Source: Pseudidiomarina planktonica
Lineage (GTDB): Bacteria; Pseudomonadota; Gammaproteobacteria; Enterobacterales; Alteromonadaceae
Direction: 5' to 3'
DNA length: 64,000 bases
Assembly: GCF_900177775.1 (NCBI RefSeq)
Contig: NZ_FXWH01000004.1
Location: 51,346-115,345, forward strand
How positions within the stretch are numbered: the stretch's first letter is position 1; the number at the start of each line of letters is the position of its first letter. Below are positions 6,905 through 15,982 of this stretch, piece after piece. The position numbers and the translations under genes were made by a program. The notes below the pieces were generated by a model that was not told the DNA's origin, searched no databases, and was given only the letters and a program-made list of their open reading frames with translations.

Positions 6905-9721
6905 CCACGCCTGAATAACAACGTCCGTATGCTCACTTACGTCAACTTCTGTAAATGAAGGTTGATTATCCAGCGCTAACTGATGTTGAAGTCCACGCAA
7001 GTGCTGGTAACTCGCGATTAAACTGGAGGCCATATTCTCGGGCAGCAAGCCCAGCTCACCAGCACACTCCAGAATGCGAATGTTGTCTGTGTAATGGCAT
7101 AATTTCGGATTCTCAGCACTGTGTTGTAATACCAGATACTGCACCAAAAACTCAATATCAGCTATGCCCCCCGGACCTTGCTTAAGATCAAAGCCCGACG
7201 CGTGTTTCGCTATGAGATGGTCGCGCATTTTCTGGCGCATCTTAACCACTTGCTCACGTAACTGCTGTTCCTCGCGTGGCTGACATAGTTGGCTTTCGCG
7301 CAGTTCGCTAAGCCTTTGCCGAACACGCTTACAGCCATAAACCGGCCGGGCGCGAACCAACGCCTGATGCTCCCACGTCCAGGCATCATCAGCCAGATAA
7401 CGACGATAGCTGTCCAGCCGGGATACCAGCAGGCCCGACTTGCCCGACGGTCGTAACCGCATGTCCACTTCATAAAGCACACCGGCCATGGTTCTGACCG
7501 TGAAAAAGTGCAAAATACGTTGCGCTAGGCGCAAATAAAACTGTTGTACCTCAATGGGCTTCAAACCATCGGTTTGCCCGCTGTAGTCGGCATCAGAAAT
7601 AAACACCAGATCTAAATCTGAGCCATAGCCAAGTTCAAGTCCGCCCAGCTTGCCGTAAGCCATAACCGCAAAACCGGTATCTTCTATTGATTGATTGGGT
7701 GGCGTGCCGTGCTTACTGGCGAGTTGTTGCCAGGCCAATTGCACCACATCGGCAATCACAGCTTCAGCCAGATAGCTAAGATGATCACTCACTTTCATTA
7801 ACGGTAAAGCCCCGGAAATATCGGCCGCTGCAACTTTCAGTTGCAATGCCTGCCGGGCTTGCCGCAAAACATCCATCTGACTTTCCAGATCTTGTTCCGG
7901 AATACGTAACAAGTACTCGTCTAACAATCGTGGATAGTCGACTAACTGTGGTAGCTCGTATAAATGCTGAGGATCTATTAACTCGTCTAGCAGTAGCGGA
8001 TAGGAAGCTATTTGATCCGCAATCCAGGCACTTGCCCGACACAGTTTTAGCAGTTGCTCCCGGGCGCCGGGGTTTTCAATCAGCAGTTCCAGGTAAGCTG
8101 TGCGGCTAACTACGCGCTTTAATACAATCAGCACCCGGTCTAACAAGTCTAGCGGTTGTGGAGCCTTTAATATGCTCTCCAGCATGACGGGTAATAAACG
8201 CGCTATGGCTTTGCGCCCACGCGGCCCGGAACCGCGCTTGCGAATATCCTGACGAAAGGACTTTAATTGTTGCCACACCTTGTCTGCCGGTGCATCGGTA
8301 TAGTCCGCAATAAGTTCAAGCGACGCTTCATCATCAGCAAGATCCTGCCACAACATTTGTAGCGGCGAAGTCGGCTCATCGTCATGATCTTCATTGCCAA
8401 TAACTTCTTTAAAAATATCGTGAACCCGTTGCATCGCTTCATGAATGCGGGTTTGTGTTGCTGACCAACTCGATTCGCCCAGCATCACCTGTAAACGCAA
8501 TTGGTTAAGTTCATCTTGCGGTAGTTGCTGAGTTTGCTCGTCATCAATTTGCTGCAGGCTATGTTCAACTTTACGCAGCAGTTCATAGCTCTCAAGTAAG
8601 GTGACAATGGTAGCTGGTTCCAGTAACCCAAGGTCTTCAATGACTTCGAAAGCGGTATATATAGAACGCGTTTGTAAACGTCTTTCCTGCCCGCCACGAA
8701 TCAACTGAAACGCTTGCGCTATAAATTCAATTTCCCGAATACCGCCCGGCCCCAGCTTGATGTTGTGCTGCAACTGACGCCGGCGTCCTTCCTGCCGAAT
8801 CAGAGCTTTCATTTTGCGTAGCGCATCAATCACACTGAAGTCAATGTAGCGACGGTATACAAAGGGTCGTAGCATGGCCTCCAGCTCTTGCGCATTCTCC
8901 GGCGGAGCAGCAACTAAGCGGGCTTTAACCATGGCATAACGTTCCCAGTCACGGCCATGTTCCTGATAATAATGTTCAATCGCAGCAAAACTGGTAACCA
9001 CCGGCCCCGATTGACCAAAAGGTCGCAACCGTAAATCTACCCGATAAACGAATCCATCCGCGGTATGAACATCCAGACAAGCTACCAGCGCCTGCGCCAA
9101 GCGGGTGAAGAACACACTGTTGGCAATCGGCTTGCGGGTTGCAGAGGTTTCACCTTGCTCCGGGTAACAGAAGATCAAATCGATATCGGACGAGAAATTC
9201 AGCTCTCCACCACCGAGTTTACCCATAGCAATAATCAGTAGCGGTTGTAACTCGCCGTTACTATCGAGTGGATTACCCAGACGTTCGCAAAAACGCGGAT
9301 ACAGCCACTTAATAGTCACTTCAATGAAGGCATCGGCAAGCTTACTCAAGTGCTCGAGTACGGTTCGAAGTGGCAACTGCCCGAGTATATCTGCAGCGGC
9401 AAGCGCCGCCATCAGCCGTTGCCGCTGTTGCCGCAGTATTTTCTTTAGTTGATCTTCACTGTCGCACTCACCAATAGCTTGCTCGAGTATCTGCACATAG
9501 TGCTCAGGCTGAGGCACTACTACCGCATTATTGGTATCAAACTCCAACACTTGCGGTTGCTGCTCAACAGCCCTACCAATAAAGCTGCTGACTGCAAACA
9601 GGTGCTTTAATTGCTGTTGCTGAACATCGTTATAAGCAGCTAACCGCCCTTCCGGCAGGCGGCGTAATTGCTGCTCAACAACGGCTTCCAGTTCATCAGG
9701 TAGCGCACGGTAATCCTGCAT
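6884..9721 (-). CDS. glnE: Bifunctional glutamine synthetase adenylyltransferase / adenylyl-removing enzyme
   Basis: Adenylylates and deadenylylates glutamine synthetase under control of PII, setting nitrogen assimilation. It has 945 residues against 946 in E. coli. Two nucleotidyltransferase domains are evident: the N-terminal removase with GKLGGGELNFSSDID at 167-181, and the C-terminal transferase with GKLGGLELGYGSDLD near 685-700. Each is followed by a GXGGI(R/A)(E/D)IEF helical block (GPGGIREIEF, GPGGIADIEF). The ATG is immediately preceded by the TAA of the upstream CYTH/CHAD gene, so the two form one operon. The stop lies inside the 3' end of the convergent TcpQ-like gene. Confidence 0.97.
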   Translation of the reverse strand: MQDYRALPDELEAVVEQQLRRLPEGRLAAYNDVQQQQLKHLFAVSSFIGRAVEQQPQVLEFDTNNAVVVPQPEHYVQILEQAIGECDSEDQLKKILRQQRQRLMAALAAADILGQLPLRTVLEHLSKLADAFIEVTIKWLYPRFCERLGNPLDSNGELQPLLIIAMGKLGGGELNFSSDIDLIFCYPEQGETSATRKPIANSVFFTRLAQALVACLDVHTADGFVYRVDLRLRPFGQSGPVVTSFAAIEHYYQEHGRDWERYAMVKARLVAAPPENAQELEAMLRPFVYRRYIDFSVIDALRKMKALIRQEGRRRQLQHNIKLGPGGIREIEFIAQAFQLIRGGQERRLQTRSIYTAFEVIEDLGLLEPATIVTLLESYELLRKVEHSLQQIDDEQTQQLPQDELNQLRLQVMLGESSWSATQTRIHEAMQRVHDIFKEVIGNEDHDDEPTSPLQMLWQDLADDEASLELIADYTDAPADKVWQQLKSFRQDIRKRGSGPRGRKAIARLLPVMLESILKAPQPLDLLDRVLIVLKRVVSRTAYLELLIENPGAREQLLKLCRASAWIADQIASYPLLLDELIDPQHLYELPQLVDYPRLLDEYLLRIPEQDLESQMDVLRQARQALQLKVAAADISGALPLMKVSDHLSYLAEAVIADVVQLAWQQLASKHGTPPNQSIEDTGFAVMAYGKLGGLELGYGSDLDLVFISDADYSGQTDGLKPIEVQQFYLRLAQRILHFFTVRTMAGVLYEVDMRLRPSGKSGLLVSRLDSYRRYLADDAWTWEHQALVRARPVYGCKRVRQRLSELRESQLCQPREEQQLREQVVKMRQKMRDHLIAKHASGFDLKQGPGGIADIEFLVQYLVLQHSAENPKLCHYTDNIRILECAGELGLLPENMASSLIASYQHLRGLQHQLALDNQPSFTEVDVSEHTDVVIQAWSLVFDL

Positions 9722-11218
9722 TTAAGCTATCCAGTACGGTTCTTGTTTTAACGCCGCCCGGCGCGACGACTCCAGCGCGAATAACAAAGACTCAAGTTGC
9801 ATTTCCTGCCAACCGAGCAATTTATCCACACTGCTTTCATCGCTATCTTTAATGGTTTCGCGCAGCATTTTCAGTGCTGTAATTTCTCGAATCCCACGCG
9901 CCAAATCAAGCCAGGGCGCGCGGAATTTTTCCCGCGCCACCGCATCGAACAGATAGCCCACGCAGTAACCTAGCTGCAGAGAACCGTTCAGTGCCGGTAA
10001 TAGTTTTAAATAATGCTCGGCCCGTAAACCTGCATCACGGTCAAACGGCGTCATCACTTCTTGCCAGTCTTCGCGTAACCGTTCGGTCGCCCATGGCTTT
10101 AACTTCTGGTTCATACCGTCGTCGTCGGCTGGTTGCGGCTGGCGCTGACACAATTCACCCAGCTCTAACAAAGTCAGTTGATAATCATCGCGTTTACTCA
10201 GTAGCATCATGAGTTCCAACTGAGCCGCATGCTCTTGTTGCTCCTGCACTTGTTCGTAAAGTTTCGGATGCTCTTCTAAGGCGCGATGATAAGCGCCGTC
10301 TTCCGCGGTAAGCTCAGCAAAACCTTCATAACGATGCAACCAGCTCAGTTGACCTAATAACTGCTCTAGCCTGGTGATGTCGTCATTCACGTCAACATTC
10401 AGCTTGCTCAACTGCTGTAGCACTACTCGACACAAGCGCATGCCATCAGCAATACCAGCAATGGCGCGTACGCTGGGTTTTTCCCGCAAACAGGCATCGT
10501 TGTGCTGCCAGTGCTGAACTGAGTATTGCAGCGCCCGGTATAAACCAGAACCAACGCTGTCGTCCTCATTTAACCGCACAAAGTGAGTTTGCGTGAACGG
10601 CTCCAGAATGCTTTTTTCCGCCAACAAATAGCCGCGCGCTGCTTTACTTAAAGTGCCAATACGCGCTTTAGCGCGTGTTATAAATCGGCGCGCTAACTTA
10701 TAGGCGTCGGCAACTAAGCCACCCTGAACTTCTAGCTCAATTTCTAAAATAGGCTGAGTTTTCTCACCAACCAGCACTTCACCTTCGTCCAGCACTAGCT
10801 CTATAACACCGTCACCGCTGGGTATACGCCAACGGTGCCGGGTAAAATTAGTGGTGAATAATTCGGTCAGTTCTCGTTGAATATCAAACGCCGGAAAATC
10901 GTCTGGCCAGATGGATTCATCAAACTGGGTAATATCAGGCCCCTGCTCTGTCACCGGCAGCGAATACTCGGGCCGACTGTGCATACCACCAAACACTTCA
11001 CCGGCGAGTTTTACCGTTTGCTCAGCTTCATTGCCATTGCGCCGCACACGTAAGCCAATGTCGTACTGGCGTAATCGCAAATCTGCCGTATCATAATAGG
11101 TGTTTTGCAGGCTGAGACAGTCTTCATCCTGCCCTTTGCTGAATTGTCGGCACAGGCCCAGCGCGGTCTCTTTATGAGCCGCATCCAGAACTAATTTTAA
11201 TTCGGTTTCCTGAGTCAT
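9722..11218 (-). CDS. ygiF: CYTH and CHAD domain inorganic triphosphatase (YgiF type)
   Basis: A 498-residue two-domain protein. Residues 1 to about 205 are a CYTH triphosphate tunnel domain starting with the EXEXK motif (ETELKL) and carrying alternating charged strands (EIELEVQGG). From about 220 to the end is a helical CHAD domain rich in conserved histidines and basic residues, thought to bind polyphosphate. E. coli YgiF hydrolyses inorganic triphosphate and sits next to glnE just as here. The stop directly abuts the glnE start codon. The upstream region to putA is divergent. Confidence 0.9.
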   Translation of the reverse strand: MTQETELKLVLDAAHKETALGLCRQFSKGQDEDCLSLQNTYYDTADLRLRQYDIGLRVRRNGNEAEQTVKLAGEVFGGMHSRPEYSLPVTEQGPDITQFDESIWPDDFPAFDIQRELTELFTTNFTRHRWRIPSGDGVIELVLDEGEVLVGEKTQPILEIELEVQGGLVADAYKLARRFITRAKARIGTLSKAARGYLLAEKSILEPFTQTHFVRLNEDDSVGSGLYRALQYSVQHWQHNDACLREKPSVRAIAGIADGMRLCRVVLQQLSKLNVDVNDDITRLEQLLGQLSWLHRYEGFAELTAEDGAYHRALEEHPKLYEQVQEQQEHAAQLELMMLLSKRDDYQLTLLELGELCQRQPQPADDDGMNQKLKPWATERLREDWQEVMTPFDRDAGLRAEHYLKLLPALNGSLQLGYCVGYLFDAVAREKFRAPWLDLARGIREITALKMLRETIKDSDESSVDKLLGWQEMQLESLLFALESSRRAALKQEPYWIA

Positions 11219-11523
11219 AAATTTGCTCTAATCGGCACCTTGGGGTGCATAACTTGGTTAGTGTCTAAGGTACTGGCTTGTGACCTTGTAAGCAACCGGA
11301 CTGAACTTGACAGTTGAGGTTAAAAAATGCACCGTGGGCGGCTGATAGAGTTACAAGCGAAGCTATTATACTTGTAACCTCGCGCCAACCATAAGCAGTA
11401 AAAAACTATATTGGACAGCTTTACGTAGGTTAAAATAGTCTTATACTTGCGCGAAATTTGCAGCCTCGTGGCTAACGCTACGACTGTTAACGCCGATATT
11501 CGGTTGAGCCTAAAGGAGATGCT
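11219..11523. promoter_or_regulatory. Divergent intergenic region, ygiF / putA
   Basis: A 305-bp gene-free region that must carry promoters for both genes. For putA, a plausible sigma70 promoter has -35 TTTACG at 11420-11425, a 16-bp spacer and -10 TATACT at 11442-11447. A strong ribosome-binding site AAGGAG follows just before the ATG at 11524. A short GC-rich inverted repeat (GCACC ... GGGTGC) lies near 11235-11250, close to the ygiF start. No ORF, tRNA or recognisable riboswitch was seen. Confidence 0.5.
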
Positions 11524-14500
11524 ATGTTCAAAGCAAGTGAAGTGCTTGCGGCTCGTTATGATGGTGCTGATTTAAAAAAATTACAGCAAGCTATCACTGA
11601 CAATTACATTGTGGATGAAGACAGCTACCTGAAGGAGCTAACTCAACTCATCCCAAACGATGATCAAAGTATTCAAGAAGTTACCGACGCTTCCACCAAA
11701 CTAGTTGAGCAAGTAAGAGCTCGAGCTGGCGGTGGCGGCGTAGACGCGTTTCTGCAAGAGTACAGTTTAGACACGCAAGAAGGCATTATGCTGATGTGTC
11801 TGGCCGAAGCGTTATTGCGGATCCCCGATGCGGCTACCGCAGATGCCCTAATCCAGGATCGGCTATCAGCCGGTGACTGGCAAAAGCATATGGGTAAAAG
11901 TGCGTCCTGGCTGGTGAACTCCGGTTCCTGGGCATTAGCACTCACAAACACAGTGATTAACCCAACCGGTCAGCCTATGGCTACCCCGCGTGGAACCTTC
12001 CGCCGACTGATTCGGCGTTTAGGTATGCCAATAGTCCGTAAAGCTACCTATACAGCTATGCAGGTTATGGGTAAGCAATTCGTACTTGGCCGTACTATTC
12101 AGGAAGCGTTGAAAGAGAGCCGCGCCAATCGCGACAAGGGCTACACGCACGCTTATGACATGCTGGGCGAAGCCGCTCTTACCATGAGCGACGCCAAGCG
12201 CTACCACGCCGACTACGTTAATTCTATTAAGGTAGTAACAGCCGAGAAATTTAATAACCCGAAGGCACCACGCCCAACTATTTCCATTAAGTTGTCGGCG
12301 CTGCATCCACGCTATGAGTCCTCGCACCATGAGCGTGTGCTAACTGAGTTGGCCACTAGCCTTACCGAGCTGGTGAAACTAGCCAAAGAAGCTGACGTGG
12401 GCGTTACTATTGATGCCGAAGAAGCCGATCGCCATGAGCTGTCGCTGGAACTGTTTGAAAAAGTATACCGCAGCGGCGTATGTAAAGGCTGGCCACGTTT
12501 TGGTCTGGTGGTACAAGCTTACTCCAAGCGCGCGTTACCAACTTTATGTTGGGTCACTGCACTGGCGAAAGAGTGTGGTGATGAAATTCCGGTGCGGCTG
12601 GTAAAAGGCGCGTATTGGGATACCGAAATTAAACTATGCCAAATGAACGGTCTTACCGGCTATCCGCTGTTTACCCGCAAAGCCAGTACTGACGTTTCGT
12701 ATTTGGCCTGTGCTCGCTACCTGTTAAGCGAAGACGTGAAAGGTGCTATTTACCCGCAGTTCGCTACGCATAACGCGCAAACTGTGGTGGCCATTCAGCA
12801 CATGAACAAAGAATACAAGCAACGCATAGAATTTCAGCGTTTGCATGGAATGGGTGATGATCTCTACGACACCTTGTTAGAGCAGGATGAGAACTTAACG
12901 GTGCGCATCTACGCGCCGGTTGGGCAGCATAAAGACTTGCTCCCCTATCTGGTTCGTCGGCTGCTGGAAAACGGTGCCAACACATCCTTTGTTCACAAGC
13001 TGGTAGACCCTGAAACACCGGTTGAACAACTGGTGACACATCCGTTGCGGACCTTGTCAAAATACGAGCGTTACGCAAACACCAAAATTCCTCTGCCCAC
13101 CGAAATTTTTGGTGAGCGGAAAAACTCGTTAGGACTAAATATGAACATTCACTCTCAAGCTGACGATTTCATTTCTGCAGTGCAGCAGTATGCCGATAAA
13201 CAATGGCAAGGTGGACCGATTGTGAATGGTGATATTGCCGAAGCGCATCACCGCGTGGCTATTACCAGTCCACAGCAAACCGATAAAAAGATTGGTGCTA
13301 TTTCATGGGGCGACAAAGCTCTGGCAGATACCGCCTTGCAAAGCGCCAATGCAGCGTTCCGTCGCTGGCGTTCAACCGATGTGAACGTACGCGCTGAAGC
13401 ACTTGAAAAAATGGCTGACTTAATGGAAGCCAATATGAACGAGCTGATTGCGCTCTGTACCTTAGAGGCAGGCAAGAGCTTGCAAGATGGTATTGATGAA
13501 GTGCGTGAAGCCGTTGATTTCTGTCGCTACTACGCCATTCAGGCCCGTGAGTTCATGAGTGGCCCAATTGAACTGCCGGGGCCAACTGGCGAAACCAACG
13601 ACCTTTTTGTGGAAGGTCGCGGTACCTTCATTTGCATAAGCCCCTGGAACTTTCCGCTGGCCATTTTCGTTGGCCAGGTTGCAGCTGCGTTGGTAACCGG
13701 CAATTGTGTTATTGCCAAACCGGCTGAACAAACCGGCTTGATTGCATTCCGTGCCGTTCAGTTAGCACTGGAAGCTGGTATTCCGGGTGATGTACTGCAC
13801 TTTATGCCAGGTAGCGGCGCTGAGGTTGGTTCCTTCTTAACTAGTCAGGAAGATATAGCCGGCGTGTGCTTTACCGGTTCCTCTTATACTGCACAGGCAA
13901 TTAACCGTGCTCTGGCCGCCCGTACCGGTGCTATCGTGCCACTGGTTGCTGAAACCGGCGGACAAAATGCCATGTTGATTGATTCAACCGCGCTGCCGGA
14001 ACAGGCTGTTACCGATATCGTTGATAGCGCGTTCAAAAGTGCTGGTCAACGCTGTTCAGCGCTGCGTGTATTGTTCGTACAAGACGACATTGCTGACCGC
14101 GTAATCGACTTGTTAAAAGGTGCCATGGCAGAACTGAACGTAGGTGACCCTATGCTTCATGAAACCGATGTTGGTCCGGTAATCGATGGTGTTGCCAAGA
14201 GTAACCTGGAACAGCACATTGCTGATATTCAGCAAGCTGGCCGGTTAATCGCTCGCGCGCCTATGCCGGATTACACCAACGGTGGCACCTTCGTAGCACC
14301 AACCGCCATTGAAATTGATAGCATCAATCAATTAGTGCGCGAAAACTTCGGTCCGATTCTGCATTTAATTCGTTACAAAACCAAAGAGCTGGACGATGTT
14401 ATTCAGAGTATTAATAACACTGGCTTCGGCCTTACTTTCGGTATTCATAGCCGTAACGAAAAATTTGCCGAAGACATCGCGCGCCGTATTGAAGTAGGTA

Positions 14501-14691
14501 ACGTGTACATTAACCGTAACCAAATTGGTGCTGTGGTTGGCGTGCAACCGTTCGGCGGTCGCGGCTTGTCAGGCACAGGTCCGAAAGCAGGTGGACCACA
14601 CTATCTGACGCGTTTTGTTACTGAAAAAACACGCACTAACAACATTACTGCAGTTGGTGGTAACGCCACGCTGCTGTCGTTGGGCGATTAA
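11524..14691 (+). CDS. putA: Bifunctional proline dehydrogenase / L-glutamate gamma-semialdehyde dehydrogenase
   Basis: Oxidises proline to glutamate in two channelled steps, passing electrons to FAD and NAD. It has 1055 residues. The proline dehydrogenase barrel (about 190-480) carries RLVKGAYWDTEIK, QFATHNAQT and EFQRLHGMGD. The aldehyde dehydrogenase part (about 540-1040) carries SPWNFPLAIF, FTGSSYTAQAI, AETGGQNAM and the catalytic Cys844 in SAGQRCSALR. The N-terminus lacks the ribbon-helix-helix repressor domain of E. coli PutA, and the C-terminus lacks the extra domain of long type B forms, so this should be a purely catalytic type A enzyme. It probably stands alone between its promoter and a terminator. 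Confidence 0.97.
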   Translation: MFKASEVLAARYDGADLKKLQQAITDNYIVDEDSYLKELTQLIPNDDQSIQEVTDASTKLVEQVRARAGGGGVDAFLQEYSLDTQEGIMLMCLAEALLRIPDAATADALIQDRLSAGDWQKHMGKSASWLVNSGSWALALTNTVINPTGQPMATPRGTFRRLIRRLGMPIVRKATYTAMQVMGKQFVLGRTIQEALKESRANRDKGYTHAYDMLGEAALTMSDAKRYHADYVNSIKVVTAEKFNNPKAPRPTISIKLSALHPRYESSHHERVLTELATSLTELVKLAKEADVGVTIDAEEADRHELSLELFEKVYRSGVCKGWPRFGLVVQAYSKRALPTLCWVTALAKECGDEIPVRLVKGAYWDTEIKLCQMNGLTGYPLFTRKASTDVSYLACARYLLSEDVKGAIYPQFATHNAQTVVAIQHMNKEYKQRIEFQRLHGMGDDLYDTLLEQDENLTVRIYAPVGQHKDLLPYLVRRLLENGANTSFVHKLVDPETPVEQLVTHPLRTLSKYERYANTKIPLPTEIFGERKNSLGLNMNIHSQADDFISAVQQYADKQWQGGPIVNGDIAEAHHRVAITSPQQTDKKIGAISWGDKALADTALQSANAAFRRWRSTDVNVRAEALEKMADLMEANMNELIALCTLEAGKSLQDGIDEVREAVDFCRYYAIQAREFMSGPIELPGPTGETNDLFVEGRGTFICISPWNFPLAIFVGQVAAALVTGNCVIAKPAEQTGLIAFRAVQLALEAGIPGDVLHFMPGSGAEVGSFLTSQEDIAGVCFTGSSYTAQAINRALAARTGAIVPLVAETGGQNAMLIDSTALPEQAVTDIVDSAFKSAGQRCSALRVLFVQDDIADRVIDLLKGAMAELNVGDPMLHETDVGPVIDGVAKSNLEQHIADIQQAGRLIARAPMPDYTNGGTFVAPTAIEIDSINQLVRENFGPILHLIRYKTKELDDVIQSINNTGFGLTFGIHSRNEKFAEDIARRIEVGNVYINRNQIGAVVGVQPFGGRGLSGTGPKAGGPHYLTRFVTEKTRTNNITAVGGNATLLSLGD

Positions 14692-14709
14692 GTTTCAGGC
14701 GTATTGAGC

Positions 14710-14741
14710 AAAGCCGCTATGTTCTGCATGGCGGCTTTTTT
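14710..14741 (+). terminator. Rho-independent terminator after putA
   Basis: The inverted repeat AAAGCCGC-T-ATG / CAT-G-GCGGCTTT with one G-T pair and a 5-nt loop, followed by a run of six T. It starts 18 bp after the putA stop. Confidence 0.85.
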
Positions 14742-14768
14742 GTAGCTAGCTAATCTGGTTGTTGCGGC

Positions 14769-15908
14769 ATGCACATTGAGCACTATCCAAGTATTTCCAG
14801 TATCCCGGCAAAGCTCTGGGATTCGTTGTTTGCTGGCAGCTATCCGTTTATACAGCATGCCTTTTTAGCGGCGCTGGAACAAAGCGAAGCAGTATGTGCC
14901 AGGCAAGGCTGGCAGCCACACCATCTTTTGGTTAAGCATAAGGATACCGTGGTGGCGGCCATGCCCTGGTACCTGAAGTCACACTCTTTCGGTGAGTACA
15001 TGTTTGACTGGAACTTTGCCGAAGCCTACGAACGTTATCAACTGAAGTACTATCCCAAGCTGGTCTGCGCGGTACCCTTTACGCCCGCCAGCGGCCCCCG
15101 TATTGGTATTGCCGAAGGCTATTCACTAACCGACCTGTGGCCATTACTGAATAACTACCTGGCCGACTTTGCCAAAGCCAACCAAATTAGCGGCTATCAA
15201 TGCCTTTATTTGGAACCTGCCTTAGCCGCTGCAATGACCAACACCAACTGGCTGTTACGTAGCGATGTTCAGTTTCACTGGCAACGCCGTAATTATGAAA
15301 GCTTCGACGATTTTCTAGCCGCGCTTACATCGCGCAAACGTAAAATGATCCGCAAAGAGCGCGAATGCGTGACCGCCCAGGGAATCCATTTTCAACACCT
15401 GACCGGCACCGAAATAACCGCTGCTCACTGGCATAAGTTCTACCAGTTTTATTGTGCTACGTATTTAAAACGCTCAGGCCACCTTGGCTATTTAACCGAG
15501 GAATCCTTTCAGTTATGGGGGCAAAGCATGCCCGACGACCTGATTATGGTATGTGCCTTTCAGGACGACAGGTGGGTGGCTGCGTCACTGTTTTTTAAAT
15601 CGGATGCAACCTTGTATGGACGCTACTGGGGTGCTTTTGAAGAATTTGATTTTTTGCACTTTGAAACTTGTTACTACCAGGGCATTGATATTTGCATCGC
15701 AACCGGGCTCGATGTGTTTGATGCCGGCGCTCAGGGCGAGCATAAGCTCCAACGTGGCTTTGAACCGGTACTACGGCAAGGCTGCTACCAGTTAAACGAT
15801 TCACCCTTGCTAGCAGCCATAACGGCCTATTGCGAGCAAGAACGTAACCACACTCAGGCTTATCTGGAAGCCGCTAAGCAGCATTTACCCTATCGCCACC
15901 AGCCATGA
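14769..15908 (+). CDS. GNAT-fold acyltransferase, FemAB-like (DUF482 family)
   Basis: A 379-residue soluble protein of the family annotated as peptidogalycan biosynthesis or DUF482, built from tandem GNAT folds like FemAB aminoacyltransferases. Features include an N-terminal recognition half with PWYLKSHSFGEYMFDWNFA and GPRIGIAEGY, a basic RKRKMIRKERE helix near 190-200, and a C-terminal GNAT half with LYGRYWGAFEEFDFLHFE and FDAGAQGEHKLQRGFEP. The last block (GxQGEHKxxRGF) is highly characteristic. Start ATG at 14769. The substrate is unknown. It lies between putA and lysC with no evident functional link. Confidence 0.83.
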   Translation: MHIEHYPSISSIPAKLWDSLFAGSYPFIQHAFLAALEQSEAVCARQGWQPHHLLVKHKDTVVAAMPWYLKSHSFGEYMFDWNFAEAYERYQLKYYPKLVCAVPFTPASGPRIGIAEGYSLTDLWPLLNNYLADFAKANQISGYQCLYLEPALAAAMTNTNWLLRSDVQFHWQRRNYESFDDFLAALTSRKRKMIRKERECVTAQGIHFQHLTGTEITAAHWHKFYQFYCATYLKRSGHLGYLTEESFQLWGQSMPDDLIMVCAFQDDRWVAASLFFKSDATLYGRYWGAFEEFDFLHFETCYYQGIDICIATGLDVFDAGAQGEHKLQRGFEPVLRQGCYQLNDSPLLAAITAYCEQERNHTQAYLEAAKQHLPYRHQP

Positions 15909-15982
15909 TTCACGCTTGGCGAATGCCGGTTATTTTAGTAGTCTTCTTGCTTCGTTAATCAGCCTTCGCGCGGAGACTCATT

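Noticed and set aside
15909..15982. A lysine riboswitch before lysC, as in E. coli
   Set aside because: The gap is only 74 bp, too short for the roughly 170-nt L-box, and no matching core is seen.
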